Shown one piece after another: positions 1-5,870 of a stretch of 14,335 nt of DNA. The notes beneath the pieces were generated by a model, which did no database searches, was not told the origin of the DNA, and worked only from the letters and a program-made list of their open reading frames with translations. The DNA is from Chloroflexota bacterium (GTDB lineage Bacteria; Chloroflexota; Dehalococcoidia; SM23-28-2; RBG-16-64-32), in contig JADFKG010000036.1 in NCBI GenBank assembly GCA_022565075.1, positions 1 through 14,335 of the forward strand. The letters run 5' to 3'. The position numbers were made by a program, and so were the translations under genes. The stretch's first letter is position 1, and each line of letters opens with the position of its first letter.

Positions 1-33
1 AGACCGAAACCGTTCGGGTCCAGTAGTGGACAT
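1..33 (-). CDS. 5' end of an unidentified gene leaving the window on the left
   Basis: An ATG at 33 on the minus strand opens a frame that stays open to the window edge, giving only 11 residues (MSTTGPERFRS). It is preceded by a purine-rich GGGGGTG four bases upstream, and further up by a well-formed promoter ending about 19 bases before the ATG. That combination makes a true gene start more likely than chance. The product cannot be named from 11 residues. It is transcribed in the same direction as the carboxylase gene to its right but has its own promoter, so it is probably a separate transcription unit. Confidence 0.5.
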   Translation of the reverse strand, partial: MSTTGPERFRS

Positions 34-58
34 GAAACACCCCCGAATGTGTACCGCC

Positions 59-86
59 ATTATAGTTAACTGAGAAGGCGCGTCAA
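59..86 (-). promoter_or_regulatory. Promoter for the left-edge gene
   Basis: On the minus strand a TTGACG -35 hexamer (86-81) is followed after 16 bases by a perfect TATAAT -10 hexamer (64-59). This is a good housekeeping-sigma match. Transcription would begin near position 52, giving a leader of about 19 bases before the ATG at 33. Confidence 0.6.
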
Positions 87-131
87 CGAATGGGGATGGG
101 CAGAGCTAGTCAGTGAAGAAGAGCGCGCTCG

Positions 132-204
132 GCCGCACCTTGCCTTCGGCCCCGTGCGGCACAAGCCTTGTCACGGACAGTGACGGCGGGATGCGTCGCC
201 CGCC
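132..204. other. Cluster of three hairpins downstream of the carboxylase gene
   Basis: Three inverted repeats follow one another: GCCGCAC/GTGCGGC (132-138 with 154-160), GTCAC/GTGAC (170-174 with 180-184) and GGCGGG/CCCGCC (185-190 with 199-204). A fourth, TGCCT/AGGCA, lies at 254-266. None has a T tract on either strand, so they are not classical intrinsic terminators. They sit in the 3' region of the minus-strand carboxylase transcript and may stabilise its end or act in Rho-dependent termination. The rest of 87-279 shows nothing recognisable. Confidence 0.3.
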
Positions 205-279
205 ACGGCCCGGGCGGCTGGCAGAGACTTCCCAGTAACGATGTTCGGCACTGTGCCTGCGAGGCATCGCTGTTGGCTT

Positions 280-1842
280 TTACGGTCGCATGCCTCTGCT
301 CTTCGGTCCGCGAGTTTCGGTGGCGACGATCTCGTGAGCGCGGCGGGCGAACTCGATCAAAATAGGGCGGGTGTCACGAGGATCGATGATCTCCTCGATG
401 CCAAAGGCTTCTGCGGTGAGGATCGGGTCGCGCAGGGAGGCGAGCCCGGCCTCCAGCTCTTCGCGCAGCTTGTCCGGATCGTCGGACGCCTGAAGCTGAC
501 GCTTGTAGGCAGCCTCAACGCCGCCCTCGATCGGCAGGGAGCCCCACTCTCCGGACGGCCAGGCGTAGCGAGGGCTTGAGCGCGTGTGGTTGGAGTGGCC
601 AGCGCCGGCAACGCCAAACGTCTTGCGCACGATGATCGAGCACCAGGGGTTCGTTGCCTGAAAGACGGCGGCGAGGGCCCGGACACCCTTGCGGATCGTG
701 CCTTGCATCTCGGCGTCGAACCCGACGAGGAAGCCAGGGTTGTCGACGAAGTTCACCAGCGGCAGGCGGAAGGTGTCGCAGAGGTCGACGAAGCGCATCA
801 TCTTTTCGGCGGCGGCTGCGTCGATCGAGCCGGCCAAGAACGCCGGGTCGTTGGCCATCACTCCCACTGGAATGCCGTCGAGGCGAGCCAGTCCCGTGAT
901 GAGCGAAGGTCCGAAGTGCCGTGCGATCTCGAAGAAGGAGCCAACGTCCATGACGAGCTCGACGATTCTTCGCGCGTCGTAGACTCTTCGTCGGTCTCGC
1001 GGGATGATAGAGATGAGCTCCTCTTCGCGACGCTCCGGGTCGTCGGAAGAGGCCGCGAGCGGCGGCGTCTCCCAGACGGATGAAGGCAGATAAGAGAGGA
1101 ACTGCCGGATATGGTCGAACGCCTCCTGTTCGCTCTCCACTTCGTTGTCGACGGCGCCGCTGCCGTGGGCGTGGATATGCGAGCCTCCGAGCTCCTCCTT
1201 CTCGACTTCGCGCCCGAAGGCTCTGGCGACGATAGGGGGGCCGGCCACAAAGAGCTGACTCGATCCTCGCACCATTACGGAGAAGTGCGACGCTGAGACG
1301 CGTGCCGCTCCGAGGCCGGCGACCGGACCGAGCGCCGCCGCGACGACCGGAACCTGCGAGAGCAGGGCGACCGCGACATCCCAGTCCGGATTCGCTGGAA
1401 CGTACGAGCGCCCCATCGCCGCGGTGGTCTTGACGCTTCCACCGCCCCCGGTGCCGTCGACGAGACGCACGACCGGCAGCCGAAGCTCCCGGGCGGTGCG
1501 CTCGCTCCAGCCCATCTTGTTGCCGACTGCGCCGTCCGCTGCGCCTCCGCGGACTGTGAAGTCGTCGCAGCCGATGATGACTGGCCGGCCGTTGATCGTC
1601 CCTCGTCCCGTAATGAAGTTTGAGGGGATGTAGCCCTTGATGCGGCCCTTCTCGTCGTACTCGACCTTGCTGGCCAGCGAGCCGATCTCCCGGAAGGAGC
1701 CGGCGTCCAGGAGCTGATCGATGCGGTCGCGCACCGGAGTCCGGCCAGCGGCGACGTGGCGGGCGACACGTTCGGCGCCGCCCATCTCTTTGGCCCGTTC
1801 GCGCCGACGGCGGATCTCTTCGAGTTCAGGTTCCCAGGTCAT
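280..1842 (-). CDS. Acyl-CoA carboxylase, carboxyltransferase (beta) subunit
   Basis: This 520-residue protein matches the usual length of biotin-dependent carboxyltransferase beta subunits of the propionyl-/methylmalonyl-CoA type, which move CO2 from carboxybiotin to an acyl-CoA in the cytoplasm. The N-terminal half carries the GTGGGGS glycine-rich loop (about residue 130). The C-terminal half carries the LDGIPVGVMANDP block, a VNFVDNPGFLVG motif and a KTFGVAGAGHSNH segment, all typical of the crotonase-like fold. No biotin carboxylase or biotin carrier gene lies in the window, so the substrate (acetyl-, propionyl-, methylcrotonyl- or another acyl-CoA) cannot be fixed. It follows an SDR and a CMD-family gene on the same strand, which suggests a catabolic role. 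The ATG at 1842 is favoured: a TATAAT lies 11 bases upstream, implying a very short leader. Confidence 0.9.
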   Translation of the reverse strand: MTWEPELEEIRRRRERAKEMGGAERVARHVAAGRTPVRDRIDQLLDAGSFREIGSLASKVEYDEKGRIKGYIPSNFITGRGTINGRPVIIGCDDFTVRGGAADGAVGNKMGWSERTARELRLPVVRLVDGTGGGGSVKTTAAMGRSYVPANPDWDVAVALLSQVPVVAAALGPVAGLGAARVSASHFSVMVRGSSQLFVAGPPIVARAFGREVEKEELGGSHIHAHGSGAVDNEVESEQEAFDHIRQFLSYLPSSVWETPPLAASSDDPERREEELISIIPRDRRRVYDARRIVELVMDVGSFFEIARHFGPSLITGLARLDGIPVGVMANDPAFLAGSIDAAAAEKMMRFVDLCDTFRLPLVNFVDNPGFLVGFDAEMQGTIRKGVRALAAVFQATNPWCSIIVRKTFGVAGAGHSNHTRSSPRYAWPSGEWGSLPIEGGVEAAYKRQLQASDDPDKLREELEAGLASLRDPILTAEAFGIEEIIDPRDTRPILIEFARRAHEIVATETRGPKSRGMRP

Positions 1843-1853
1843 GCTGATTCGCG

Positions 1854-1859
1854 ATTATA
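1854..1859 (-). promoter_or_regulatory. -10 element just upstream of the carboxylase start
   Basis: A perfect TATAAT reads on the minus strand, ending 11 bases before the ATG at 1842. I see no good -35 hexamer 16-18 bases upstream. If used, transcription would start near 1847 and leave about five bases of leader, with no Shine-Dalgarno site. The carboxylase could therefore be expressed apart from the upstream SDR/CMD genes. Confidence 0.4.
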
Positions 1860-1927
1860 GCTCGACCGCGGCTGCTCATGGGTTCGCTGACCAGGCCTGG
1901 GTGGATTGGGGCGAAGAGCGCGCCGCT

Positions 1928-2080
1928 TTACGGGTTGAACTTCTCGTGACGCAAGAACTCGATCTCTTCGGCCCCTTCCTCACCCTTGTCCGACGACTCG
2001 ATCTGCACCGTCGAGAAGTAGAAGCCGTACTTCTCCTTCAGCAGGCACAATCGCGGTCGCGGTGGAGGCCCGGCGGCCAT
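1928..2080 (-). CDS. Doubtful small ORF, 50 codons
   Basis: Between the SDR stop and the carboxylase promoter the minus strand has a 50-codon ATG frame. Its C-terminal 40 residues look protein-like: an aromatic segment KEKYGFYFSTVQIE followed by an acidic stretch with GEEGAEEIEF. It begins 10 bases after the SDR stop codon, as expected for a coupled operon gene. However, the ATG has no clear ribosome binding site and the N-terminus is proline/arginine-rich. An in-frame TTG further in (before the CLLKEKYGF segment) is an alternative start. I recognise no family. It could equally be a decayed gene end or chance. Confidence 0.3.
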   Translation of the reverse strand: MAAGPPPRPRLCLLKEKYGFYFSTVQIESSDKGEEGAEEIEFLRHEKFNP

Positions 2081-2090
2081 CGACGGCGAA

Positions 2091-2885
2091 TCAGCCGATG
2101 CGCGCGCTCTGGCCGCCATCGACCGGCAGCAGCACGCCGGTGATGAACTTTGCTTCGTCGGAAGCGAGGAAGAGCGCGGCGTATGCCACATCCCATGCGG
2201 TTCCCATCTGAGCGCCGAGCGGCACTGCGGCGTTGCGCTCATCGATCAGCTGCTCCTTCGGCACGCCCCTGGCGCGTGATATGCCTTCGATCGCCATCGG
2301 CGTGTTCATCAGGCCGGGCATGATCGCGTTGACGCGGATGCCGTAGCGAGCGTTGCCGATGGCCATGGAGTGTGTGAGGGCGTTGACGCCGGCCTTCGAC
2401 GTCTTGTAGGCGATGATGCCCACGGAGCAAACGGCCGCGACCGAGGAGATGTTGCAGATCGAGCCCGAGCCCTGCTCTCGCATCACGGGCAGTGTGTGCT
2501 TGCACGTGAGGAAGACGCTCTTCAGGTTCACGTCCATGATCAGTTGCCAGGCGTCTTCCGTGAGCTGGGTCGGGCCCGCATCGCCGCCGCCGATGCCAAC
2601 GTTGTTGTGCAGCACGTCGACGCGGCCGTACTCACTGAGGCACGCCTTCACGAGCGCCTGGCAGTCCGCCTCCCGGGTCACGTCCGCCTCGAACGCGGCG
2701 GCCGTTCCGCCTTCCTCATCGATGATCGCCTTCGTCTCGAGGGCCGAGTCCAGATTGCGGTCCACCAGCAGTACTCTGGCTCCCTCACGAGCGAAGAGGA
2801 CGGCTGTGGCGCGTCCGTTGCCGATCGTCTCGCCAGGGGTTTGACCCGCGCCCACGATTATCACGGCTTTGTCCTGGAGTCTCAC
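2091..2885 (-). CDS. Short-chain dehydrogenase/reductase (classical SDR)
   Basis: At 264 residues this is a classical single-domain SDR, a cytoplasmic NAD(P)-dependent oxidoreductase. Visible motifs are the NNVG element (94-97), Asn120, the catalytic serine in NISSVAA (147-148) and the YxxxK pair Tyr160/Lys164. The PVDGG motif lies near the C-terminus. Asp42 after the second strand (LLVDRN) favours NAD(H) over NADP(H). The cofactor glycine motif is unusual: GAGQTPGETIGNG spans residues 12-24 and is longer than the standard TGxxxGxG. The start is GTG, one base after the TGA of the upstream CMD gene (TGAgGTG), so the two are translationally coupled. The substrate is unknown; context suggests hydroxyacyl or alcohol oxidation in a degradation pathway. 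Confidence 0.9.
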   Translation of the reverse strand: MRLQDKAVIIVGAGQTPGETIGNGRATAVLFAREGARVLLVDRNLDSALETKAIIDEEGGTAAAFEADVTREADCQALVKACLSEYGRVDVLHNNVGIGGGDAGPTQLTEDAWQLIMDVNLKSVFLTCKHTLPVMREQGSGSICNISSVAAVCSVGIIAYKTSKAGVNALTHSMAIGNARYGIRVNAIMPGLMNTPMAIEGISRARGVPKEQLIDERNAAVPLGAQMGTAWDVAYAALFLASDEAKFITGVLLPVDGGQSARIG

Positions 2886-2886
2886 C

Positions 2887-3435
2887 TCAGAACCCCTTCA
2901 CGCCATCGTCGAGCTGTACTCCCAACGTGTTTAGCGCCATTGACACCAGGTTGTACTGGCCGACCGTGAATATGATGTCGATCAGTTGCTCCGTCTTGAA
3001 TTGTCCCGCTAACGCCTGCCAGGTCTCATCGGTGATGAAGGCGTCTGCAAGCAGCTCGTCGGCCGCTCGCAGGAGCGCGGCGTCGGCGGCGTCCCAGCCG
3101 CCGGCATCCGGGCCCTGCTTGACGCGCTCGATCTCGGCGTCAGTAACACCGCTGCGCCCGGCGATGAGAACGTGCTGGCCCCACTCGTACTCCGAGCGGC
3201 GGAGCCAACCGGTGCGAAGGATCAGCAGCTCCCGCTCGCGAGGAGGGAGCGTGTTCTTAAAGAGCACGTGAGTGCCGAAGACGCTCCAGCGCTTCAGCAG
3301 CCTGGGGTGGTTGGCCAGGGTGCGATAGATATTGAGCACCCGACCTTCGCTCTGAAGGCGACGAAGGAGCTCCTGTGACTCCTCTCCCCATTCACTCTCG
3401 GGCAGTGGACTAACTCTTGGCTCGCTGAGTCTCAT
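2887..3435 (-). CDS. Carboxymuconolactone decarboxylase (CMD/AhpD-like) family protein
   Basis: This 182-residue protein has the all-helical CMD fold pattern. The core segment PPRERELLILRTGWLRRSEY followed by EWGQHVLIAG is the family signature, with an acidic residue and a histidine in place of the AhpD CxxC redox pair. It is therefore unlikely to be a peroxidase partner, and it fits the lyase-like or uncharacterised CMD subgroup. It is the first gene of a minus-strand operon with the SDR and probably the carboxylase. The ATG at 3435 has AGGGAG (plus-strand CTCCCTT, 3444-3450) eight or nine bases upstream. The exact reaction cannot be deduced. Confidence 0.8.
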   Translation of the reverse strand: MRLSEPRVSPLPESEWGEESQELLRRLQSEGRVLNIYRTLANHPRLLKRWSVFGTHVLFKNTLPPRERELLILRTGWLRRSEYEWGQHVLIAGRSGVTDAEIERVKQGPDAGGWDAADAALLRAADELLADAFITDETWQALAGQFKTEQLIDIIFTVGQYNLVSMALNTLGVQLDDGVKGF

Positions 3436-3450
3436 CTTTTTGACTCCCTT

Positions 3451-3503
3451 GGCTGCGGATAGGTTCGTGCGCAGCCGAGGCTACCACACGCTCGAACTTC
3501 GAG
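3451..3503 (-). promoter_or_regulatory. Inverted repeats in the leader of the CMD-SDR operon
   Basis: The 317-base stretch 3436-3752 between the CMD gene and the tRNAs holds no convincing gene. Two dyads stand out. GGCTGCG (3451-3457) and CGCAGCC (3470-3476) form a 7-bp stem with a 12-base loop, directly upstream of the CMD ribosome binding site. CTCGAAcTTCGAG (3491-3503) is a perfect 13-bp palindrome of operator size. They could be an attenuating hairpin and a repressor site respectively. No convincing -35/-10 pair is visible on the minus strand here. Confidence 0.35.
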
Positions 3504-3650
3504 TTGGTTATGTCGAGCGCAGAGATGCCAGGTTGTCTGGCTCAGCCGGGGGCTTTGGCGACGAGATCGTCGGATGGTGTCGCACGCTAACCGGCGACGA
3601 TTCGGAGAGCACCTGGGGCCGTCGTCTAGATACAAACCGGCGCCATCCGG

Positions 3651-3656
3651 TACAAT
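3651..3656 (+). promoter_or_regulatory. Possible -10 element for the tRNA pair
   Basis: TACAAT is a good -10 hexamer, about 100 bases upstream of tRNA-Gln. The region 17 bases further upstream (around 3628) has only a poor -35 match. A second candidate, TAAGAT, lies at 3679-3684. Either could drive a leader of about 65-90 bases ahead of the two tRNAs. Confidence 0.25.
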
Positions 3657-3752
3657 CGAAAACGGTGCTGCGGATACTTAAGATCGGCTGGGGGGCGACC
3701 CTCGTGCCGGTTCGAGTGCTTACGGCGCCGGAGACGCATACGCCGGCCGATG

Positions 3753-3826
3753 TGCCGAGTGGTGTAAAGGTAGCACACGGGACTTTGAATCCCATAGTCC
3801 AGGTTCGAATCCTGGCTCGGCAGCCA
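3753..3826 (+). tRNA. tRNA-Gln(TTG)
   Basis: The acceptor stem pairs TGCCGAG (3753-3759) with CTCGGCA (3816-3822), followed by discriminator G and an encoded CCA. The T arm contains GGTTCGAATCC. The 7-base anticodon loop CTTTGAA places TTG at 3785-3787, reading CAA/CAG glutamine codons. The U1-A72 first pair and G73 discriminator are typical of bacterial glutamine tRNA. The anticodon stem has one C-A mismatch at its base. The gene is probably cotranscribed with tRNA-Asn, 27 bases downstream. Confidence 0.95.
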
Positions 3827-3853
3827 GGCAACGATAGACTGTCAGACACGCGC

Positions 3854-3929
3854 TCCCGGGTAGCTCAATTGGTAGAGCGGGCGGCTGTTAACCGCTAGGT
3901 TACAGGTTCGAGTCCTGTCCCGGGAGCCA
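3854..3929 (+). tRNA. tRNA-Asn(GTT)
   Basis: The acceptor stem pairs TCCCGGG (3854-3860) with CCCGGGA (3919-3925), followed by discriminator G and an encoded CCA. The D arm contains TAGCTCAATTGGTAGAGC and the T arm GGTTCGAGTCC. The loop CTGTTAA places anticodon GTT at 3887-3889. It lies in tandem with tRNA-Gln. Confidence 0.95.
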
Positions 3930-3946
3930 AACTCATATCTGACGCT

Positions 3947-3966
3947 GCCGACGCTGTCGGCCCCTT
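3947..3966 (+). terminator. Possible terminator of the tRNA transcript
   Basis: GCCGAC-GCT-GTCGGC forms a perfect 6-bp stem with a 3-base loop, 18 bases after the CCA of tRNA-Asn. It is followed by only three T residues (CCCTTTG). A second hairpin, GGCGC-TGTG-GCGCC, lies at 3972-3985. The position suits termination of the tRNA unit, but the T tract is weak. Both hairpins also lie downstream of the minus-strand regulator gene, so they may serve both strands. Confidence 0.4.
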
Positions 3967-4022
3967 TGACAGGCGCTGTGGCGCCGCCGACGATGGCCTC
4001 CACACGAAGTAAAAGACTCGCG

Positions 4023-4295
4023 CTAAGGACGGATCGCGTTGACCACGTCGCCCATCGTCATGTGTGACAAGAGCGGGTCGGGGAACTGGGCATCTAAGTT
4101 GACGAAGTAGTGGTGCCGCCTGCCCTCTTTGCGGACCTTAAGCAGCCCTGCGTTCCTGAGCTCCCCGACGAGGCCCCAGACCGTCCGATAGGTGAGTACA
4201 AGGGATTCGGCAAGATCCTTGGCTGTGATTCCCGGGCGGAGAGCGATTAACAAGAGGACTAAACCCTGGGAAGAAAACAGCCGTGGGCTATCCAT
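4023..4295 (-). CDS. Small winged-helix transcriptional regulator
   Basis: The 90-residue protein is a single winged helix-turn-helix domain of ArsR/MarR-like build. A first helix region (LVLLLIALRP) leads to ITAKDLAESLVLTYRTVWGL as helix-turn-helix and then ELRNAGLLKVRKEGRRHHYF as recognition end plus wing. There is no effector domain and there are no metal-binding cysteines. It is a likely autoregulator or repressor of the divergent 4522 gene, which starts 226 bases away. The ATG at 4295 is chosen over the longer in-frame start at 4343 because a perfect AGGAGGTG (4308-4301) lies five bases upstream. An out-of-frame ATG overlaps this start. Confidence 0.8.
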   Translation of the reverse strand: MDSPRLFSSQGLVLLLIALRPGITAKDLAESLVLTYRTVWGLVGELRNAGLLKVRKEGRRHHYFVNLDAQFPDPLLSHMTMGDVVNAIRP

Positions 4296-4422
4296 ACATG
4301 CACCTCCTGACGGCCAACAGCCACGAAGGTCCGGGCAGTTCACCGACAGTTTACTCCCGATCAGGTCAATGTGGGGGCTCGGCGGATCTCTTATAAACGG
4401 AGGCCATGCGGCAGCCTTTGAA

Positions 4423-4463
4423 TTGACCGTAACTTAACGGTGAGAAAACGGCGAGTGCCGTTT
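4423..4463 (+). promoter_or_regulatory. Inverted repeats in the divergent control region
   Basis: The 226-base gap between the regulator and the unknown 4522 gene contains two dyads. ACCGT-AACTTA-ACGGT (4426-4441) overlaps a TTGACC that could be a -35 element (4423-4428), but no -10 lies at the right distance. AAACGGC-GAGT-GCCGTTT (4446-4463) is a perfect 7-bp hairpin ending in three T residues. The first could be the operator of the winged-helix protein. The second could be an attenuator in the leader of the 4522 gene. A TTATAA at 4391-4396 is a possible -10 but lacks a partner hexamer. Confidence 0.35.
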
Positions 4464-4521
4464 GCGACACTGTGTGCAGAAGAGGACGGCGATATTTCCG
4501 CAAGCAAGAAGGAGGGCGTCG

Positions 4522-4905
4522 ATGTCGAGCAAAGTCATAGTCGTGGTAGCGGACCTGGACAACGCTGCGCACGGTGAGATCAATGTCATGGAGAGCCAGG
4601 AGGATGCCGCTCAGCTTGTCGAGACGCTGATCGAGTCCGGTTACGACGAGACGCGAATACGAGCGTTCGCGGCCGACGAGTTCCAAATTAGCGTTTATCG
4701 CCGGCCGGTCGTTGCCCTTACGACGGCTGACGAGGCGGACGCGGCCAAGCCAGAAGCGGCCGGCGGCGGCAAAGAGGCTGACCAGAAGGAGGACGCCCGC
4801 GTAGCGAGCGCCGAACCGGCGGCGTCGCTGCTGACGGTGGAAGCCGCCCCCGAGCCGTTCATGCGTAACGGCGTGCGCTTCTCTACTCAGTTCATGGCCG
4901 CGTAG
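4522..4905 (+). CDS. Unrecognised 127-residue protein with acidic linker
   Basis: I do not recognise this protein. Residues 1-65 look folded: a hydrophobic strand (KVIVVVADL), then a helix in MESQEDAAQLVETLIESGYD, a short strand region and YRRPVVAL. A low-complexity Ala/Glu/Lys-rich linker follows, at about 68-107. The protein ends in a short, conserved-looking tail, PFMRNGVRFSTQFMAA. This domain-linker-tail layout suggests a protein that binds a partner through its C-terminal peptide. There is no signal peptide or membrane segment. The ATG at 4522 has AAGGAGG (4509-4515) six bases upstream, which decides the start over an earlier in-frame codon at 4462. It is divergent from the winged-helix regulator, which probably controls it. 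Confidence 0.75.
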   Translation: MSSKVIVVVADLDNAAHGEINVMESQEDAAQLVETLIESGYDETRIRAFAADEFQISVYRRPVVALTTADEADAAKPEAAGGGKEADQKEDARVASAEPAASLLTVEAAPEPFMRNGVRFSTQFMAA

Positions 4906-4946
4906 AAGACGAAGCGGTACGGTCTCCCCTCGCCCCCGATCGCGGC

Positions 4947-4982
4947 CAGCCGGAGCAAGAAGGCCCTCTCTTGCTCCGGCTG
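4947..4982 (+). terminator. Long perfect hairpin after the 4522 gene, no T tract
   Basis: CAGCCGGAGCAAGA and TCTTGCTCCGGCTG form a perfect 14-bp stem around an 8-base loop (4961-4968), 42 bases after the stop codon. The following bases are TCTGTGCGGG, so a proper U tract is missing. It may terminate without a U tract, or protect the 3' end of the message. It may also insulate the GNAT promoter just downstream. Confidence 0.55.
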
Positions 4983-5007
4983 TCTGTGCGGGTAGGTTGA
5001 TCTCCGC

Positions 5008-5013
5008 TAAGAT
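5008..5013 (+). promoter_or_regulatory. -10 element for a probably leaderless GNAT transcript
   Basis: TAAGAT lies eight bases before the GTG at 5022, so the transcript would begin at or next to the start codon. No Shine-Dalgarno sequence precedes either the GTG or the in-frame TTG at 5013. No strong -35 is visible. Confidence 0.35.
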
Positions 5014-5021
5014 TGGGCACC

Positions 5022-5791
5022 GTGACGCTGACTGACAGGGCGCTCGCCACTAACGCCGGCAACTTTGCGCTCGGCAACGAGGTTTTCGAGCTTCTGGGCG
5101 CGACGTTCGTGCGTAGTGGGGCGTCGCCCGACATCTACGACGCGAACCACGTGGCCGACGCCCGGCCGACGACGCCGGCGCAGATCGAGGAGTTCCTGGC
5201 CGCGGTCGATCGGGAGTACGAAGCAGCGAAGCACAGGCGCTTCGACGTGGACTATCGCACGCCGCCCGAGTTCGTGGCGCGGCTGGTGCTGGAAGGCTAC
5301 GAGCGCGAGGACGGCCTGATCTCGCTGCTGGAGGGTGAGCTGCTCGGCCCTTCGCCGAAGGAGTACGACGTTCGACCGATCGAGACGGAGGCACACTGGG
5401 GAGCGTACTGGGAGCTGATGCTGCAGGATTGGCGCGAGCACATCGCCCGGCAGAAGCGCAAGGTCTCGGACGAGATCGGGCGGCAGATGTTCGACACGAA
5501 GCGTCTCAAGCAGCCGCCGGTGCAGTACTTCATGGCGTATGTGAAAGATAAGCCGGTCGCCTACTTCAACTCGTGGGCCAGGTCGAGGACCTGTTTACGC
5601 TGCCGAAGTTCCGCAAGCGCGGCATCGCCCGCGCCCTGATCCACCATTGCGTCGCGGACGCCCGCGCCAGGGGTGCCGGACCGGTAATCATCGCGGCGGA
5701 CCCAACGGACACGCCGAAGCGCATCTACGCGGCGATGGGGTTCCGGCCGGTGGCGGTGCAGTCACACTTCACGAAGCATCTTGACGGCTAG
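5022..5791 (+). pseudogene. GNAT-family N-acetyltransferase broken by a frameshift
   Basis: The first frame (from GTG 5022) runs through a GNAT-like N-terminal region and reaches QYFMAYVKDKPVAYFNSW near 5573, then loses protein character and stops at 5639. The second frame, open from 5573 to 5791, resumes with GQVEDLFTLPKFRKRGIARA, the acetyl-CoA binding (R/Q)xxGxA segment of GNAT enzymes. It continues to the usual C-terminal strand (AAMGFRPVAVQSHF). Restoring one frame needs one base (or 1 mod 3 bases) more around 5570-5580. The short distance between the two strands suggests a small deletion of a loop rather than a single-base loss. It may be a real pseudogene or an assembly error. Substrate unknown. 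It lies directly upstream of the sphingolipid promoter. Confidence 0.75.
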
Positions 5792-5814
5792 CTGAGGCTA
5801 TCGTCAGACTTTCC

Positions 5815-5843
5815 TTGTTCCCGATCATTCGCTCGCTTATAGT
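5815..5843 (+). promoter_or_regulatory. Promoter of the spt operon
   Basis: TTGTTC (5815-5820) and TATAGT (5838-5843) are separated by exactly 17 bases, a good housekeeping promoter. Transcription would start near 5850, about 20 bases before the ATG at 5871. It follows the end of the broken GNAT gene, so the three-gene ceramide cassette has its own transcription start. Confidence 0.65.
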
Positions 5844-5870
5844 GTTTACGACGACTCGCCAGGCGCCAAT

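Noticed and set aside
3753..4343. tRNA genes as the attachment site of an integrated element
   Set aside because: No integrase, no duplicated tRNA 3' end and no change in base composition are visible downstream.
4462..4521. Longer start for the unknown 127-residue protein
   Set aside because: The extension lacks a ribosome site and starts within a hairpin; the AAGGAGG at 4509-4515 points to 4522.
5573..5791. Separate 72-codon acetyltransferase gene
   Set aside because: It holds only the second half of a GNAT domain and continues the upstream frame; it is the downstream part of a broken gene.
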